From the NCBI GenBank assembly GCA_001247695.2, contig LGRX02027682.1:1-64000 (forward strand): DNA of 64,000 bases. Reading direction: 5' to 3'. Below, in pieces: positions 39,785 through 51,663 of the stretch; position 1 is the first letter of the stretch; each line of letters opens with the position of its first letter. This DNA comes from Cymbomonas tetramitiformis (lineage: Eukaryota; Chlorophyta; Pyramimonadophyceae; Pyramimonadales; Pyramimonadaceae). The notes beneath the pieces were generated by a model. The model had not been told where the DNA came from, ran no database searches, and saw only the letters and a list, made by a program, of their open reading frames with translations. The translations under genes were made by a program, and so were the position numbers.

Positions 39785-41411
39785 TTTTATGCAGTCATTT
39801 AGCCACGGGTCCAAATGTAATATTATCGGTACCCCTGACCACACCTAGCCGGGGCTGATAGGATAGCTAGCTGATGGTGCGTGAGGGCATCACGAATTCG
39901 AGCAGGTTGGTGGGCGGTGGCACGTGAATTCCAGCCAAGAAATATAAACAGCTTGAAATATCTTGAAATCTAAGAGAGCTGGCAGTAAAACGAAATTCAC
40001 GCTGTGTTGTTGTGCCGCGATGATACATTATTAGTTTACGACGACTGCCTCAGGTGCATTTCGAAAGGGTGAACGGTAAAGCGGCCGAGACACCGTGCCG
40101 GGGTAAGATACATGTAATCTAGTATCTTGGGGGTGAGAAAAAAGCATGTCAATCTGTCCAAGGAGAAAGAATCTTTGTGCTAGGACAACATTCAGTGGCA
40201 TGCGAGCCACTAAAAGACTTTTAGTGGCAGTAAGTGCCACTAAGAGATTTTCAGAAGTTTTTGCAGCAGGACTTTTCATGCGACAAGAATATTCCTCCCT
40301 TTGCTAATCCAAAAAATGCTGAATTCAGAATAATAAAATACAAGGGAAAACTTTGTAAGTTATGAAACAGGCATCAGCTGCCACTTTCAAGTCTTGGACC
40401 TCCAAAACGATTTCCGTGCAAATATTTTGGGATCCCAAGTGAGCAGCGCGAAGATTCCACTTATACGGGAATCTGCTTATAAATGAATCATTATGAATCG
40501 TGAGAAAATCCCATCTTCGTTTCACGCCCTCAAACGTGTTGGAGTTGGTTTAAAAGCCCCAACCTCAGACATACTCCGAGCGGCTGCTGGTCTGAACACA
40601 TGCTTCAGATTTACTGCATGTGAAGACGAGTTTAAATGGGCCATCATATTAGTTCGTTGCTAAGTAGGGGGGGTATATTTGCATCAAATCGATAACTGGT
40701 GGCATACAAAATCTTGCAAGTAAATCAATCCGAAAATTGCCGAGTTCGCACGATGCGAACACCTAGCTAGGGATCTATGCTGCGAGGGTGTGAATCCAAC
40801 GATTGGTCAGAGCTTCGAATGAATGCATGTAGCAACGGCGATGGCTTTCAGTCTGGAAACGTATGCATACATGTTAACGAGAACCCAATTATCGATAGCG
40901 GGAGTGGGAGCAGCCGAGGGTTCCCCTTTGGAAGCTGCTGCATTCTACACTCGGCGGGTCAGCACCTCAGAAGGTACCTTATCTTATGGCCATAGTATGG
41001 CCAGCGCCAACCCTACATAAGTTGCACTACCCCACGGACACGGCGGAAGCTGTGGCGCGTCCCATTGTGCACGGTGATATCATCGAGTCAACCGACCTCT
41101 TTTTATCCTGGCACTTTTAACAAGAACGCTGGCGAAGCAGCCGATGTCATACGAAGTTATGCATTTTGCTATACTTTGAAAAAATCCAAATACGCACTTC
41201 AAACAAGATCATTCCAGGTATCTATAATATTAAATTCTTCATCACGGCCACATATAAAATACAGCCAATCTACACAACTGGCCAGTAGCGATTACGGTCT
41301 ACCACTGACAACAACATAATTTTAACTTTTCATCAAGACCTGGGGAAGCTGCTTCATGTGTGCATTGATGTTTTGATAATACAGTGCGATGCATATAGCA
41401 TGCTTACTCAC
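39785..41411. other. AT-rich non-coding stretch, probably intron or 3' flank
   Basis: No convincing coding frame. It has a hairpin pair at 40206-40250 (GCCACTAAAAgacTTTTAGTGGC and GTGGCAGTAAGTGCCAC). It lies downstream of a 5' splice site at 41411 on the minus strand, so further exons of the right-hand gene should exist to the left, but none was identified before the transposon nest. Confidence 0.5.
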
Positions 41412-42022
41412 GGCATTCGCATATACGGCCTGGACGCGTTCAAGCGATAGCTTGCAAACTGAGCGAATGGAAGACCTTGAACACGTGTGAACTCTAGCCT
41501 TTTAGAAGGCAGGTTCAGGGTGCCGCTGCGGTCGGTCACGACTTCTGGACGCAGCAGAACGTAGGTGTGACCGAAAAATGACTCGTTGAACCCCACGTAC
41601 ACATGATATGCGCCACTCATCCCTGTGATCGCCTTCGCCGCAAAAGGGTACGTCCCTGGACCGAATTCCAGTGCACTGGCATCAAAGCCTTCCACAGGCT
41701 CCGAGAAGTAAACGATTAACAGAGTGTCCTGTTTGTGTGTGCAAGGACCCATCTCCATAGCCAGCATATCCATGGCAAAAACCTCTGCGACTGGACGGTG
41801 TGCATATGCTGCCTGAGTTCGGCTCTGGACATCTGGAAGCTCCACCTCCACTATTGTGACGTTCTGAACCCACGGATTATTCAGGCTCACGATCCCGGTG
41901 ACGTCCAGCTGCAGGCCCTTGCATGCCGCGTTTTCGCGGCTTTCAAGCACGCGGCCATTCGTCAGCTCCAACAAGTCCGCGAGATCCCGTGCCTCGATGC
42001 CAGGCGAAGCCGAGAAGGTTAT
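41412..42022 (-). CDS. Exon: two Ig-like repeats of a secreted/surface protein
   Basis: Acceptor aaatgtgcag at 42023 and donor CC-GTGAGTAAG at 41412/41411; phase 0 at the start, matching the exon before it. Two domains resemble bacterial-type Ig-like repeats: ITFSASPGIEARDLADLLEL with TNGRV, and IVYFSEPVEGFDASALEFG continuing to VGFNESFFGHTYVLLRPEV and VTDRSGTLNLPS. The FSEPVxGFDxS signature is typical of these adhesion repeats. N-glycosylation sites (NVT, NES) fit an extracellular role. It is the most downstream exon found. Confidence 0.75.
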
Positions 42023-42487
42023 CTGCACATTTATGCCACCAACCGACCTGTGAGCAGGTTCGCAGAGATGTTCTATGTAAGGGTCTCAGCTCATGGAGCA
42101 ACATATCCCTCCCGCAGCAATGCACCCATCACGCAGTGTCATCCCTCTCCACCCCAGTACTTTTCATGTGGCAGTATCCCCCATGCGGGAAGGTGTGCTG
42201 CAGGCACATTATACAAAAATGACTGGTCGCGCACCATTGATGTGGTACAGTGTTGGCTGTTCGACGTCACGATGAGGCCTGCGCAAGACATGAATTGTGC
42301 ACTTGCTGCTTCTGATAGGATATGCTGCGTGTGGAGTACACAGCTGGTGGTATTGCTTAGACCTTGTGTGGCACATTACTTCTGGTACTGACCAAATAAT
42401 CATCGTGAAGTACACCACCGGGAACGATTAAACCGATGGTATGCGGCGGTTATCATTGTATAAGAAGACGATAGAAGCGGTTCTTAC

Positions 42488-42909
42488 CTCAAGCTGAAAC
42501 AAAACATGTTGCGCCTCTCCACCCCAGTCAGAATTGAAACGGGTGTGTGCGCTGGCAGGTGCGGCATGGGTGAGGTTGTCGATGAACGCGGTGATGTTGA
42601 GCGCCGCCTGCAGCATGGAGTCTGAGGTGACGTCGTCGCCCGTGTCGGAAACCAGGCCGCAGCTCGCATCAACGACATGCTGCTCCACGTGCACTGTCGC
42701 TGGCAAGCCTATCACAACGTCTCTTGCTGACGGCCCTGCGGGTGAGATGCGGATTGTGATGCGGTGTGATGCTGAGGTCGCGGCAAGATCAGTGCATGTG
42801 TGATCCACACTTATCAGCGTGCGTCCGCCAGCCGGCACCAACCCGCGCGTTGCATTGTTGCTGCCAGCAACGCCGTCTAGGAGCAGCAGAGCCGTCGTGA
42901 CATCTGGCC
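42488..42909 (-). CDS. Exon of the secreted/surface gene
   Basis: Acceptor gacgggcag at 42910; donor CTTGAG-GTAAGAA at 42488. Encodes PDVTTALLLLDGVAGSNNAT... to HVLFQLE, with several N-glycosylation sites (NAT, NIT, NLT) and two Cys. No named domain. Phase 1 in, phase 0 out; both agree with the neighbouring exons, which supports the boundaries. Confidence 0.7.
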
Positions 42910-43267
42910 CTGCCCGTCGGTCCACATCTCAATCCCTCATACCCTCATACCCTAATGCCCTACTTCCCTCTGTTTCCCCGAAGAATGATGATTTGAACCA
43001 ATGAATGCCCTCTGAATAACTGAGCTGAAAGATTGTCCCCCTTTCGTCTTTCTGCACCAATGAATGCCGTAACGCCCTAAAATATACCTGAAATAGACCA
43101 GTATGTACCTATGGGGAATAGACACTCTGCAAGCTCGGGCTACAAAGCTGCCACGCTGCCCTCAACTCCCGCGAAACAAGCTTTGTAGTGAGTTTTCACA
43201 CTGCTCTGGAAGGGTACATGCAGGGCAACTCGGAAGGCCAATACTCGGTTTCGCTTTTAGTGGGAAG

Positions 43268-43345
43268 TGCACGTCAGGACAGGTAGGTTGCTGACGTGTC
43301 AGGACAGGCAGGTTGCTGACGTGTCAGGACAGGCAGATTGCTGAC
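43268..43345. repeat. Intron minisatellite, 25-bp unit
   Basis: ggcaggttgctgacgtgtca repeated three times. Confidence 0.9.
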
Positions 43346-43391
43346 CAGTTCGAACTCAAGCATTCCCGGCACATTGAGAGTAAGCGCACAC

Positions 43392-43783
43392 CTGTATCAG
43401 AGTCGGGGTTGGAGTCGAAATCAAAGTCAGAGTCGGAGGATAACACATTGTCGCTGGGTATGGAGGCAGTCACGGGCACAGTCGTCGGTGCTGACGTGGG
43501 TGCCTGCTTGAGTGTTCTCTTCATCGGCGCAGGATCGGATCCTCCTGGTGCTGGAGATCTGGCACGTGGGATGCTAGTAGGCGGCGAGCTGCTGGGAAGC
43601 CCCATGAGATCTAGCACGAGGGTCCCGTGGCGGCTATGAGCCGCATCAGTGTCACCTGCAGCTGTCGGATCATCGGTTGCCTCGCTCCGACCGGATGACC
43701 TGGCATCGTTTATATCGAACCATGTCACAGTCAAGGTGTCGCCAGCGATAGTGAGGCCAACACGCAGATAATATCGCCCGCTC
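43392..43783 (-). CDS. Exon of the secreted/surface gene
   Basis: Begins ESGRYYLRVGLTIAGDTL, then TVTWFDINDARSSG, a beta-sandwich-like start similar to nidogen-type modules; it continues into a Ser/Pro-rich linker and ends in an acidic SDSDFDFDSNPDSDTG run. Donor GATACAG-GTGTGC at 43392, phase 1, matching the next exon. The start is approximate (acceptor ttgag near 43784). The minisatellite at 43800 directly precedes it. Confidence 0.6.
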
Positions 43784-43799
43784 TCAAGTAGCGGACGAC

Positions 43800-44165
43800 G
43801 AGCAAGCCACTTTTACAGGTGTCAGTAAGGACGAGGCCACTTTGACAGGTGCTCTGGTGTGACGAGGCCACTTTGGACAGGTGCCGGTATAACGAGGCCA
43901 CTTTGACAGGTGTCGGTATAACGAGGCCACTTTGACAGGTGTCAGTATGACGGAGGCCACTTTGATGGGTGTGCTGTGTGTGACGAGGCCACTTTGAGAG
44001 GTGTCAGTATGAATAGAGGCCACTTTGACAGGTGTCGGTGTGACGAGCCACTTTGACAGGTGTCAGTATGACGAGGCACTTTGACAGGTGTCGGTGTGAC
44101 GAGGCCACTTTGAGAGGTGTCAGTATGACGAGGCCACTTTGACAAGTGTCGGTGTGACGAGGGAC
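43800..44165. repeat. Intron minisatellite, about 30-bp unit
   Basis: About twelve imperfect copies of gaggccactttgacaggtgt with variable spacers. Confidence 0.92.
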
Positions 44166-44312
44166 ATGGATCCATGCATCTCAGTGTATTAAGACGGAAT
44201 AGCTTTCACAGAGCTTGCAGTCTGACAACCACTGGCCTTGTGAAACGTGGCAACAAGCGTGCCTGGTAGCCAGGCAACAAGGTGCACAAGGGTGGGGGAG
44301 CCGGGTGGCAAG

Positions 44313-44712
44313 CGGGGTGGGCTGTCACCATTGGTGGGTGGGGCGCACTGCAGGGGGAGGGTGCCCCACGCAGGCTGCTCGAGCACTGCAGGCGGGGTGG
44401 GCTGTCACCAATGGCGGGAGGGGCGCACTGCAGGGGGAGGGTGCCCCACGCAGGCTGCTCGAGTACGTGCAGCGGGGTGGGCTGTCACCATTGGTGGGAG
44501 GGGCGCACTGCAGGGGGAGGGTGCCCCACGCAGGCTGCTCGAGCACTGCAGGCGGGGTGGGCTGTCACCATTGGTGGGAGGGGCGCACTGCAGGGGGAGG
44601 GTGCCCCACGCAGGCTGCTCGAGCACTGCAGGCGGGGTGGGCTGTCACCAATGGTGGGAGGGGCGCACTGCAGGGGGAGGGTGCCCCACGCAGGCTGCTC
44701 GAGTACGTGCAC
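44313..44712. repeat. 80-bp tandem repeat, five copies
   Basis: The unit starts gcggggtgggctgtcacca, with an exact 80-bp period (44313, 44393, 44473, 44553, 44633). The long open frames across it in all phases come from the period not being a multiple of three and the lack of stops; they are not genes. Confidence 0.95.
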
Positions 44713-44764
44713 GCCGTTATGCAGCAGCTCGAAAGAGAACGGCCGCTCCACACCATCGCAGTTG

Positions 44765-45920
44765 CGCTTGCACGTCTGCGGCCGCATCCGCGAGGCAGCC
44801 CCCCAGCCTAGCCCCCCATCAAATGACCTCCCCCCCCAAGCCTGCGGCCGCATCCACGAGGCAGCCCCCAGCCTAGCCCCCATCAAATGACCTCACCCCC
44901 AAGCCTGCGGTCGCATCCACGCAGGCAGGCCCCCAGCCTAGCCCCCATCAAATGACCTCACTCTGGGCTCAAGCGGCGTATCCGCAGCAGCCCCCCAGCC
45001 TAGCCCCTCATCAAATGACTCTCCTCTAAGCCTGCGGCCGCATCCACGAGGCAGCCCCCCAGCCTAGCTCCCCATCAAATGATTCTCCCCAAGCCTGCGG
45101 GACGCATCCGCGGAGGCAGCCCCAGCCTAGCCCCCATCAAATGACCTCCCCAAGCCTGCGGTCGCATCCGCGAGGCAGGCCCCCAGCCTAGCCTCATCAA
45201 ATGACCTCCTGCCTGCGGCACGCATCCGCGAGGCAGCCCCGCAGCCTAGCCCCCATCAAAATGACCTCACCCCCAAGCCTGCGGGGCCGCATCCACGTGA
45301 GGCAGCCCCCCAACCTAGCCCCATCAAATGACCCTCACTCCCCCCAAGCCCGCGGTCCACCAGGCAGCCCCCAGCCTAGCCCCCCATCAAATGACCTCAC
45401 CCCCTGCTACCTGCGGTTGCATCCATTGAGGCAGCCCCCAGCCTAGCCCCCCCATCAAATGACTTCCCTCCCAAGCCTGCGGCCGCATCCGCGAGGCAGG
45501 CCCCAGCCTAGCCCCCCATCAAATGACCTCACCCCCTGCTCAAGGGTCGCATCCGCGAGGCAGCCCCCAGCCTAGCCCCCCCCATCAAATGACCTCCTCT
45601 CCCCAAAGCTCAGGCGGGCCGCATCCGCGAGGCAGCCCCCCAGCCTAGCTCCCCCATCAAATGACCTCTGCCCGCGGGGCGCATCCGCGAGGCAGCCCCA
45701 GCCTAGCCCCCATCAAATGACCTCTGCCTGCGGCCGCATCCGCGAGGCAGCCCCCAGCCTAGCCCCCATCAAATCCTCCCCCAAGCCCAAGCGGGCCACG
45801 TGTCCGCGAGGCAGGCCCCCAGCCTAACCCCCCATCAAATGACCTCCCCCAAGCCTGCGGTTGCATCCGCGAGGCAGGCCCCCAGCCTAGCCCCCCATCA
45901 AATGACCATCCCAATGATTT
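44765..45920. repeat. 60-75-bp degenerate tandem repeat, about 18 copies
   Basis: Core catccgcgaggcagcccc followed by agcctagcccccatcaaatg. Copies vary in length and carry many small indels. Confidence 0.93.
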
Positions 45921-46700
45921 CTGCCTCCGCACTTCTCGAAAGCTATATCAGGAGGCTTCTGTCACGGCTTAGACATGAATGACGTTCGAAGCTCTCGCCT
46001 CGGTGGCGCGCCGCGAGCCTCGGTGGCGCGCTGCAAGCCTCTCCGTGGAGGTGAAACTGACATAAGAGGCCTGGGGGTCAGGATGCATTTGCCGCCGCAG
46101 CCCCCGATGCATGATAGCCGATGGCTCGAATGAACCGGACAAATCATTCAGATGCAACACTGGCCGCATGATAAACTGGAGGGCTCGGCCGAACACCATT
46201 TCACCGGTAAGGGCCGTGACGCAGGATGCGTGCCTCGCACCGCACGTGCTTGAGCCACGCTGGCAAGAGAAGCTGTGATTGGACGGTTATTCTTGATGAG
46301 TATGGCATGGCGCGAGGTCACATCATGGCTGACGCGCTGGGCAGAACCACACACCTGCCAGGGCCACTCCGGGGAGCGCGGCCAGCCACAGGCCCTCGCG
46401 TCGTCGCACCCCCACCAGCCGCCCCGCCACACTGCCGCCACCTGGCGGAAGTGACCCGGCGCCAGGGGGGTGAGCGCAGCTGAGCCACGGGATCCACTCG
46501 CCACTGCCTGATCCAGCAGTAGGGTCCAATACTCCGCCTGACCCCCCCTCCCAGCTCCCCAGCCCCCAGCATGAATCCCCAAAGTGCGCAGGTGACCCCT
46601 TCGCATCTGTCCTGTGACATCTGCGCAATCGAAGGCGCATTAAGGCCGACCCACTGCGCGGCCCCTGCAACAGACATCGATGAACAAAGGTGTCACGGAG
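45921..46700. other. Non-coding stretch, probably intron
   Basis: Several overlapping GC-rich frames are open but none carries a recognisable domain or good splice sites. Confidence 0.45.
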
Positions 46701-46706
46701 ACGGCA

Positions 46707-47146
46707 CCTGGTTGTGCCACTGACAGCGACTCACCTGGTTGTGCCACTGACAGCGACTCACCTGGTTGTGCCACTCCCAGCGACTCACCTGGTTGTGCCA
46801 CTCCCAGCGACTCACCTGGTTGTGCCACTCCCAGCAACTCACCTGGTTGTGCCACTCCCAGCGACTCACCTGGTTGTGCCACTCACAGCGACTCACCTGG
46901 TTGTGCCACTGACAGCGACTCACCTGGTTGTGCCACTGACAGCGACTCACCTGGTTGTGCCACTCACAGCGACTCACCTTGGTTGTGCCACTCACAGCGA
47001 CTCACCTGGTGTGCCACTGACAGCGACTCACCTGGTTGTGCCACTCACAGCGACTCACCTGGTTGTGCCACTCACAGCGACTCACCTGGTTGTGCCACTC
47101 CCAGCGACTCACCTGGTTGTGCCACTCCCAGCGACTCACCTGTATG
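46707..47146 (-). repeat. 27-bp minisatellite built from 5' splice sites
   Basis: Sixteen tandem copies. On the minus (sense) strand nearly every unit contains AGGTGAGTCGCTG, a good 5' splice site; one copy has GTGAGTTGC instead. The copy nearest the exon (47139) is the actual donor, CATACAG-GTGAGTCGC. The repeat therefore begins exactly at the exon end. Confidence 0.92.
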
Positions 47147-47675
47147 GTGAAATCCACCGCGCGGTCGCCGAGGTTCACAAGCTCCAGCTCCTGCCGGTAG
47201 GACTCCCCCGGGCGCAGCGTCACCGTCGGCAGCGAGCCCTCCGGCAGCACCTCTACCCGCGCCGGCGCCGGCACTGGGGGCCGTGGGAGCCCCTGCTCAT
47301 ACCACCAAGAAGGCGCTTCGGGGTGCTCATCCCACAGGAGGTGCGGTGGGGGTGGGGAGCTGGTGGGAGGCATGGGGACGGAGGGTCGTCGAGGATTGCG
47401 TGGGACGGAGTCATCCGAGAGGCCGTAGAATATGCTGTCTGCCACGTGGAAGATTTCCTCAAAGCTCACAAAATCTTCCGCCGCCGATGAGGGCGGCGCA
47501 CCAACCTCCGTCGAGGCTCTGCTTGCCTCCACGCCGGCGATGTCGTGGAGGCCATACCACTCGTGCCCCTCCGCATACGGCACGTTTCCCCCGGGTCTGC
47601 CCGCAGCGGGACGTGCCAGCACTTCCAATGCCGCGGAGCTGTTTGTGGCTGTGGCTGCCGCAGCGATTTCATCGC
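47140..47675 (-). CDS. Exon of the secreted/surface gene (spacer with FYGL motif)
   Basis: Acceptor cctgacag at 47676, phase 1; donor ATACAG-GTGAGT at 47140. Ala-rich start, then FVSFEEIFHVADSIFYGLSD, a Pro-rich spacer, and a beta-strand-rich end with VTLRPGESYRQELELVNLGD and RAVDFTIQ, typical of an extracellular beta-sandwich. The FYGL motif recurs in two other exons of this region (about 50.85 kb and 55.93 kb), tying them into one modular family. Confidence 0.7.
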
Positions 47676-47827
47676 CTGTCAGGCCCGACACGCTATCGGG
47701 TCATCTGAACGTCGTGCAGCATCTCCCGAGACGAGACGCACAATTCATTGCAATCCCGACGACATGTGGACGATGCGGGTCACATACCAAGTCTAAACCC
47801 CAGATACCACCTGTGTCTATCACCACA

Positions 47828-47995
47828 GCCCACCCCTACCAATCACCGCACCCAACCCGCGCCAATCATCGCAGCCCACCCGTACCAATCATCGTAGCCC
47901 ACCCGTACCAATTACCGCAGCCTACCCGTACCAATCACCGCAGCCCACCCGTGTGAACCAGCCCGTGCCAATCACCGCAGCCCACCCGTGTGGTC
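47828..47995. repeat. Intron minisatellite, 21-23-bp unit
   Basis: About seven copies of cccgtaccaatcaccgcagc. Confidence 0.93.
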
Positions 47996-48019
47996 CCCCA
48001 AGATATGACATGGGCATGC

Positions 48020-48986
48020 ATGGCAGTCGGAGGTGCCTGTGGGCGCACCACTGAGTGCGCGGTCGAAGAAGGCCACCCCGTGCACCTCCCCGACCAGCAG
48101 GTCCGGGTAGTGCTCGTCGTGGCTGCGCCCGAGGAAGTTCTCCTGCCCGGCTGTATCGTACGCCCTCCCCTCCGCGCGGTTGTCCTCCGCACCGTCCACG
48201 TACACCCGCAGTATGCCCTCCCCATCATACGTGACCGCCACATGGTGCCAGGCGCCGTCGTTTACCGGGGTACAGTGCGCCGGGTAGCCGCGGTACCCCG
48301 GGTGGAAGTCGTTCAGGTACCCCATGACGCCAACGCACCGGCCCTGGGACCCGTAGCTGGTCACGCTGAAGGAGCGGTTCTCCGCCGGGCTCCCGGTGCT
48401 CACCACGCAGTAGTCCTCCTGCATGGTAGTGCGCAGCTGCAGCAGGATGGACCGCGCCGAGTTGCCAGCCACCGCCACGCCCTCTGCCGGCAGCGCGACT
48501 GCGTCCGCCTCGTCGCCGGTGAAGCGGCGCAGGACGTGGTCCGCGTACATGAGCCCCGCGGCCGCCGCGGCTGCCTCGTTGGCGCGGACGGCGCCGACGC
48601 ACGTGGAAGCGTCCGCACTGAGGTTTGCCTCCGAGAAGCTCGCCGGCGCGCCACCGCCCGGCGAGAGCCCAACGACCGCCCGGGTGGCGGATATCTCTGC
48701 CCAGCTGAGCCGGATGGCCCCGGTGGCCGGGTACAGCGCCGCCTGGAAGTGGTTGGCGCCGGTGTCGAAGTGCTCCGGCACCGCCTCCCAGGTGACCACG
48801 AGGCGCTCCGAGGGGGTCCCAGCCTCCAGGGTCTCGTGCCTCACCGGTGCCCCCCCGGGCCGGGTTCAGGTCCGTGTAGAGCGCTGCGATGCGGGGGCGC
48901 GCAAAGTGGTGCGCTAGGCTGGCGTTGTGCGCCTCTCCGTCCGACGGCTGCCCGAAGGCGAGCTCCCCGTTGCTGCCCACGTACAC
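48020..48986 (-). CDS. Exon: nidogen-like module and LamG-like domain
   Basis: Acceptor cttgcag at 48987, phase 0. Starts VYVGSNGELAFGQPSDG, HHFARPRIAALYTDLNP, then VTWEAVPEH and AALYPATGAIRLSW, VVGLSPGG: a nidogen-like beta module. Then a concanavalin/LamG-type fold: WHHVAVTYDGEGILRVYVDG, ending GEVHGVAFFDRAL. It would mediate adhesion or carbohydrate/protein binding outside the cell. One frame break lies in a run of seven G near 48856, at the spot where the paralogous module (55254/54988) has an intron, so the run may also mark intron loss. The left end is uncertain. Confidence 0.78.
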
Positions 48987-49374
48987 CTGCAAGAGCAAGG
49001 ATTAAGCTAAGCCTCCCTGACTCTCTTTCTCTCTTCCGCGGTGCATCCGATAAACAGGATGGCAGAGTCCCAGCAACCGTTACAAATGTGGGACTTAGCC
49101 TCTCTGTCTCTGTCTGTGTCGGTCTCGACACGCCCTCGAGGCAAACCGCCGAGGAGCGTGCTTTGGCCCCACTGCCTCACTCCGACACCCACGGCGCCCC
49201 CCACCAATATAAATCTAGTCACACAACATCTGGAGGTGTGCAGAGATCCCCGTTCTGGGGCATGAACAATTATCCAATCACACGACACCTGGATTGTTCG
49301 GTTGCAATGCTGGTAGCAATGCCTCGGGCGATTCTGCAGCGCCCTCGATTGTGGAAGCAGGCGACCAAAGCAGC

Positions 49375-49732
49375 AGCGAGAGTCTCCGGAGCTGTGAGCC
49401 TCCCCTGTACTGCTCGCACTCAATGAGAGTCTCCGGAGCTGTGAACCTCCCCTGTACTGCTAGCACTCAATGAGAGTCTCCGGAGCTGTGAACCTCCCCT
49501 GTACTCAATGAGAGTCTCGCACTCAATGAGAGTCTCCTGGCCTCCCCTTGAGACTCAATGAGAGTCTCCGGAGCTGTGAGCCTCCCCTGTACTGAGAGTC
49601 TCCGGAGCTGTGAGCCTCCCCTGTACTGCTCGCACTCAATGAGAGTCTCCGGAGCTGTGAGCCTCCCCTGTACTGCTCGCACTCAATGAGAGTCTCCGGA
49701 GCTGTGAGCCTCCCCTGTACTGCTGGCGATGA
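49375..49732. repeat. Intron minisatellite, 45-47-bp unit
   Basis: gagtctccggagctgtgagc followed by ctcccctgtactgctcgcac; about eight full or partial copies. It starts within 15 bp of the donor at 49742. Confidence 0.93.
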
Positions 49733-49742
49733 GAGTTGGCAC

Positions 49743-49877
49743 CTGGGTGTACGTCTCGCCGAAGAATCGAAACTGCCGATTGATATCCACCATGCGGTGG
49801 CCGTCGTCGGGGAGGCTAAGGCTGACCGCATCGGACGAGGGGGAGTCCCACATCCCCTTGCACCGGCCATTCTGGCG
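49743..49877 (-). CDS. Exon: start of nidogen-like module (45 codons)
   Basis: Acceptor gtgcttgcag at 49878; donor TACACCCAG-GTGCC at 49743; 135 nt, phase 0-0. Encodes DAVSLSLPDDGHRMVDINRQ and FRFFGETYTQ, the first strands of the nidogen-like fold. Joined to the exon at 48986 it reads ETYTQ-VYVGSNG, a seamless module. Confidence 0.78.
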
Positions 49878-50054
49878 CTGCAAGCACATACGGTATCCGC
49901 CTGCCGCATGCCACCCGCCTCCCCCGCCTCAACAGGCAAAAACGAAGCGTGCATCTTGTCAGTGCTGGGAAAGTGCGCAGCCGTCGGCCAAACCCCCCCA
50001 AAGCCTGCGCAGCGTGAATTGAAAGCGCAATATTCCTGAGACCGTGCCAATACA

Positions 50055-50480
50055 TGTGAGCAAGTGTACTACGCTGTGTGAGCGAGATACGTGTGCTTCA
50101 TTATGTGAAGCCATTTCCGCATTTCTCATGATTTGTAATGAATCAATCCTAGAACGACTCCCATTCATCATGGACGCTGCTACCTGGAATAATCCAACAA
50201 CTCTCGCCTATCACCAACGCTCATCCATACATCCATTCGATGATCCAACGCCTTTCATCCATTAAATCATGGGCACTGATCCTCCTGGCAGCGGCAGATC
50301 AAGGGCCAGGCAGCGCCTCGCTCAACCAGCAAAATTTACAGATGGTGGCCGGATGAGACGTTAGCCTGGCAGCTGGATGGACTGAGTAAGACTGTGTGAG
50401 GACATCAGATGGGGGTCGATGTGAATGGATACACTGCGTCGTATTCCGCCTTGCCAGACGCAACAACAGACCTACATCCT
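50055..50480. other. Intron-like stretch
   Basis: No coding signal. Contains short repeats of catccat around 50165-50265. Confidence 0.5.
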
Positions 50481-50484
50481 CCGC

Positions 50485-51539
50485 TCAGATGCCCCCTTGA
50501 TTTGGGAGGGTAGAGCGAGGACAATGGAGCGCGCCTGCTGCATCGCCATCGACTGCCTCAGGGGACAGCAGGAGCGTGGTGTGCGACAGGTCGAAGGCCT
50601 TGACGCCCTCGCGCTCATCATAGGAGAACGTCTGCGTGGGGGTGGATTGCATCCGTGAGAGAGCCGGCTGGCGCAGATCGCGTAGGTCCAAGCACTCGGA
50701 GGTGGAAAGGGTCTGCGGTATCGGGGGCGGTGGCGGGGATGCCCGCCGGGCGCCGACGCGGCGTGACAGCTCGGGGTGGACGGCACCGAGGGCGTCCTCG
50801 GTGCCATCGTCAGTGTCCGCTGCGTCCGGCTCGAGGCCGTAGAAGCCATAGAAACCGTAGAAGTCCATTACCGGCAGAGGCGGCGGGGAGGGCACCGTGG
50901 CGTTGGAGGTGTTTGTTTCGCTGGGGAAGAGACACGTGGTACCATCCGGGCAGCCGATGTACATGTAGTTCCGGAGGGATCGATATAATCCAGCCGAAGA
51001 TGTGCTGCCCAAGTACAGGTATGCACATGAAGAATCACCACTGTCCTTGTTTCCGTGTCCCCAGAACTCCGAGGTTTCCCACCGTAATTGCCATCGATGG
51101 TGCCAGTGCCACCGCCCCACAATCCGTCATCGTTGCAAAAGCTGGATCCGGAGCTGCCCCCAAATTTAGAGTACACATCAGAGTATCCATTGTAGAAGGC
51201 GCCACAGTAAGAACGGCAGCCAGCCACGTAGCCCCTTGAGAACCACCAGGTGCCCGACCGGACGAAGGTGGCACCGTTGTAGGTGATGGTCCACGTCACG
51301 GGCTCTCCGCTGAGCCACGCGTAGTAGAAGCGGTCCTGCAGCGTGCGCGCGCTGGCGAAGCTCCACCCGATCACGAGCTCGCCGCTCGCGCTGCCGTGCG
51401 GCTGCAGGCGCTGCGTCCACGTGGTGTGCGCCACGTCGCGCAGCCGCGTGCTGAGGTACGCCGAGCTGGACTCCGTGACGGCGCTCGGGCCGTAGGGCAG
51501 GCTCTCCGCGCAGTGTGCAGCATCCGTCACTGCGAAGAG
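50485..51539 (-). CDS. Exon: Gly/Tyr-rich module and FYGF spacer
   Basis: Acceptor agcctgcag at 51540. First part: LFAVTDAAHCAESLPYG, WSFASARTLQDRFYYAWLSG, VTWTITYNGATFVRSGTWWF and FCNDDGLWGGGTGTIDGNYG. The frame then shifts (about 51080) into EFWGHGNKDSGDSSCAYLYL and NYMYIGCPDGTTC, so one indel lies inside. A Pro-rich spacer with DFYGFYGFYGLEPDAAD follows. Cys-, Gly- and Tyr-rich composition fits a secreted, disulfide-bonded domain; I do not know a family name. The left end is uncertain (candidate donor GGAT-GTAGGT near 50480). Confidence 0.6.
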
Positions 51540-51663
51540 CTGCAGGCTGCTGCCTGGTGACGCCGAAGATCCAATCCCTCCTCACCCCTCCCCTACCCTC
51601 AGACCCGATATGAAAGTGCAGTACGCAGGCTCGTCGACGTGCACATCCTCCAATAAGAATATG

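Noticed and set aside
41148..41161. ATACGAAGTTAT, identical to 12 bp of a loxP arm
   Set aside because: Only one half-site, without the second arm or spacer, and no nearby Cre-like gene. Treated as chance or at most a vector trace.
44215..44890. Long open frames on both strands over the 80-bp repeat
   Set aside because: A period of 80 bp rotates through all frames, so stop-free repeats give long ORFs in every phase. No domain or splice support.
46680..47490. Plus-strand frame reading ATHLVVPLP repeats
   Set aside because: Opposite strand of the splice-site minisatellite and of a supported exon.
48225..48998. Second long minus-strand frame over the LamG exon
   Set aside because: Only its first 45 residues (before the G run) match the module; the rest is the out-of-frame continuation.
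47990..49426. 478-residue plus-strand ORF
   Set aside because: GC-rich shadow opposite the LamG/nidogen-like exon, with no domain.
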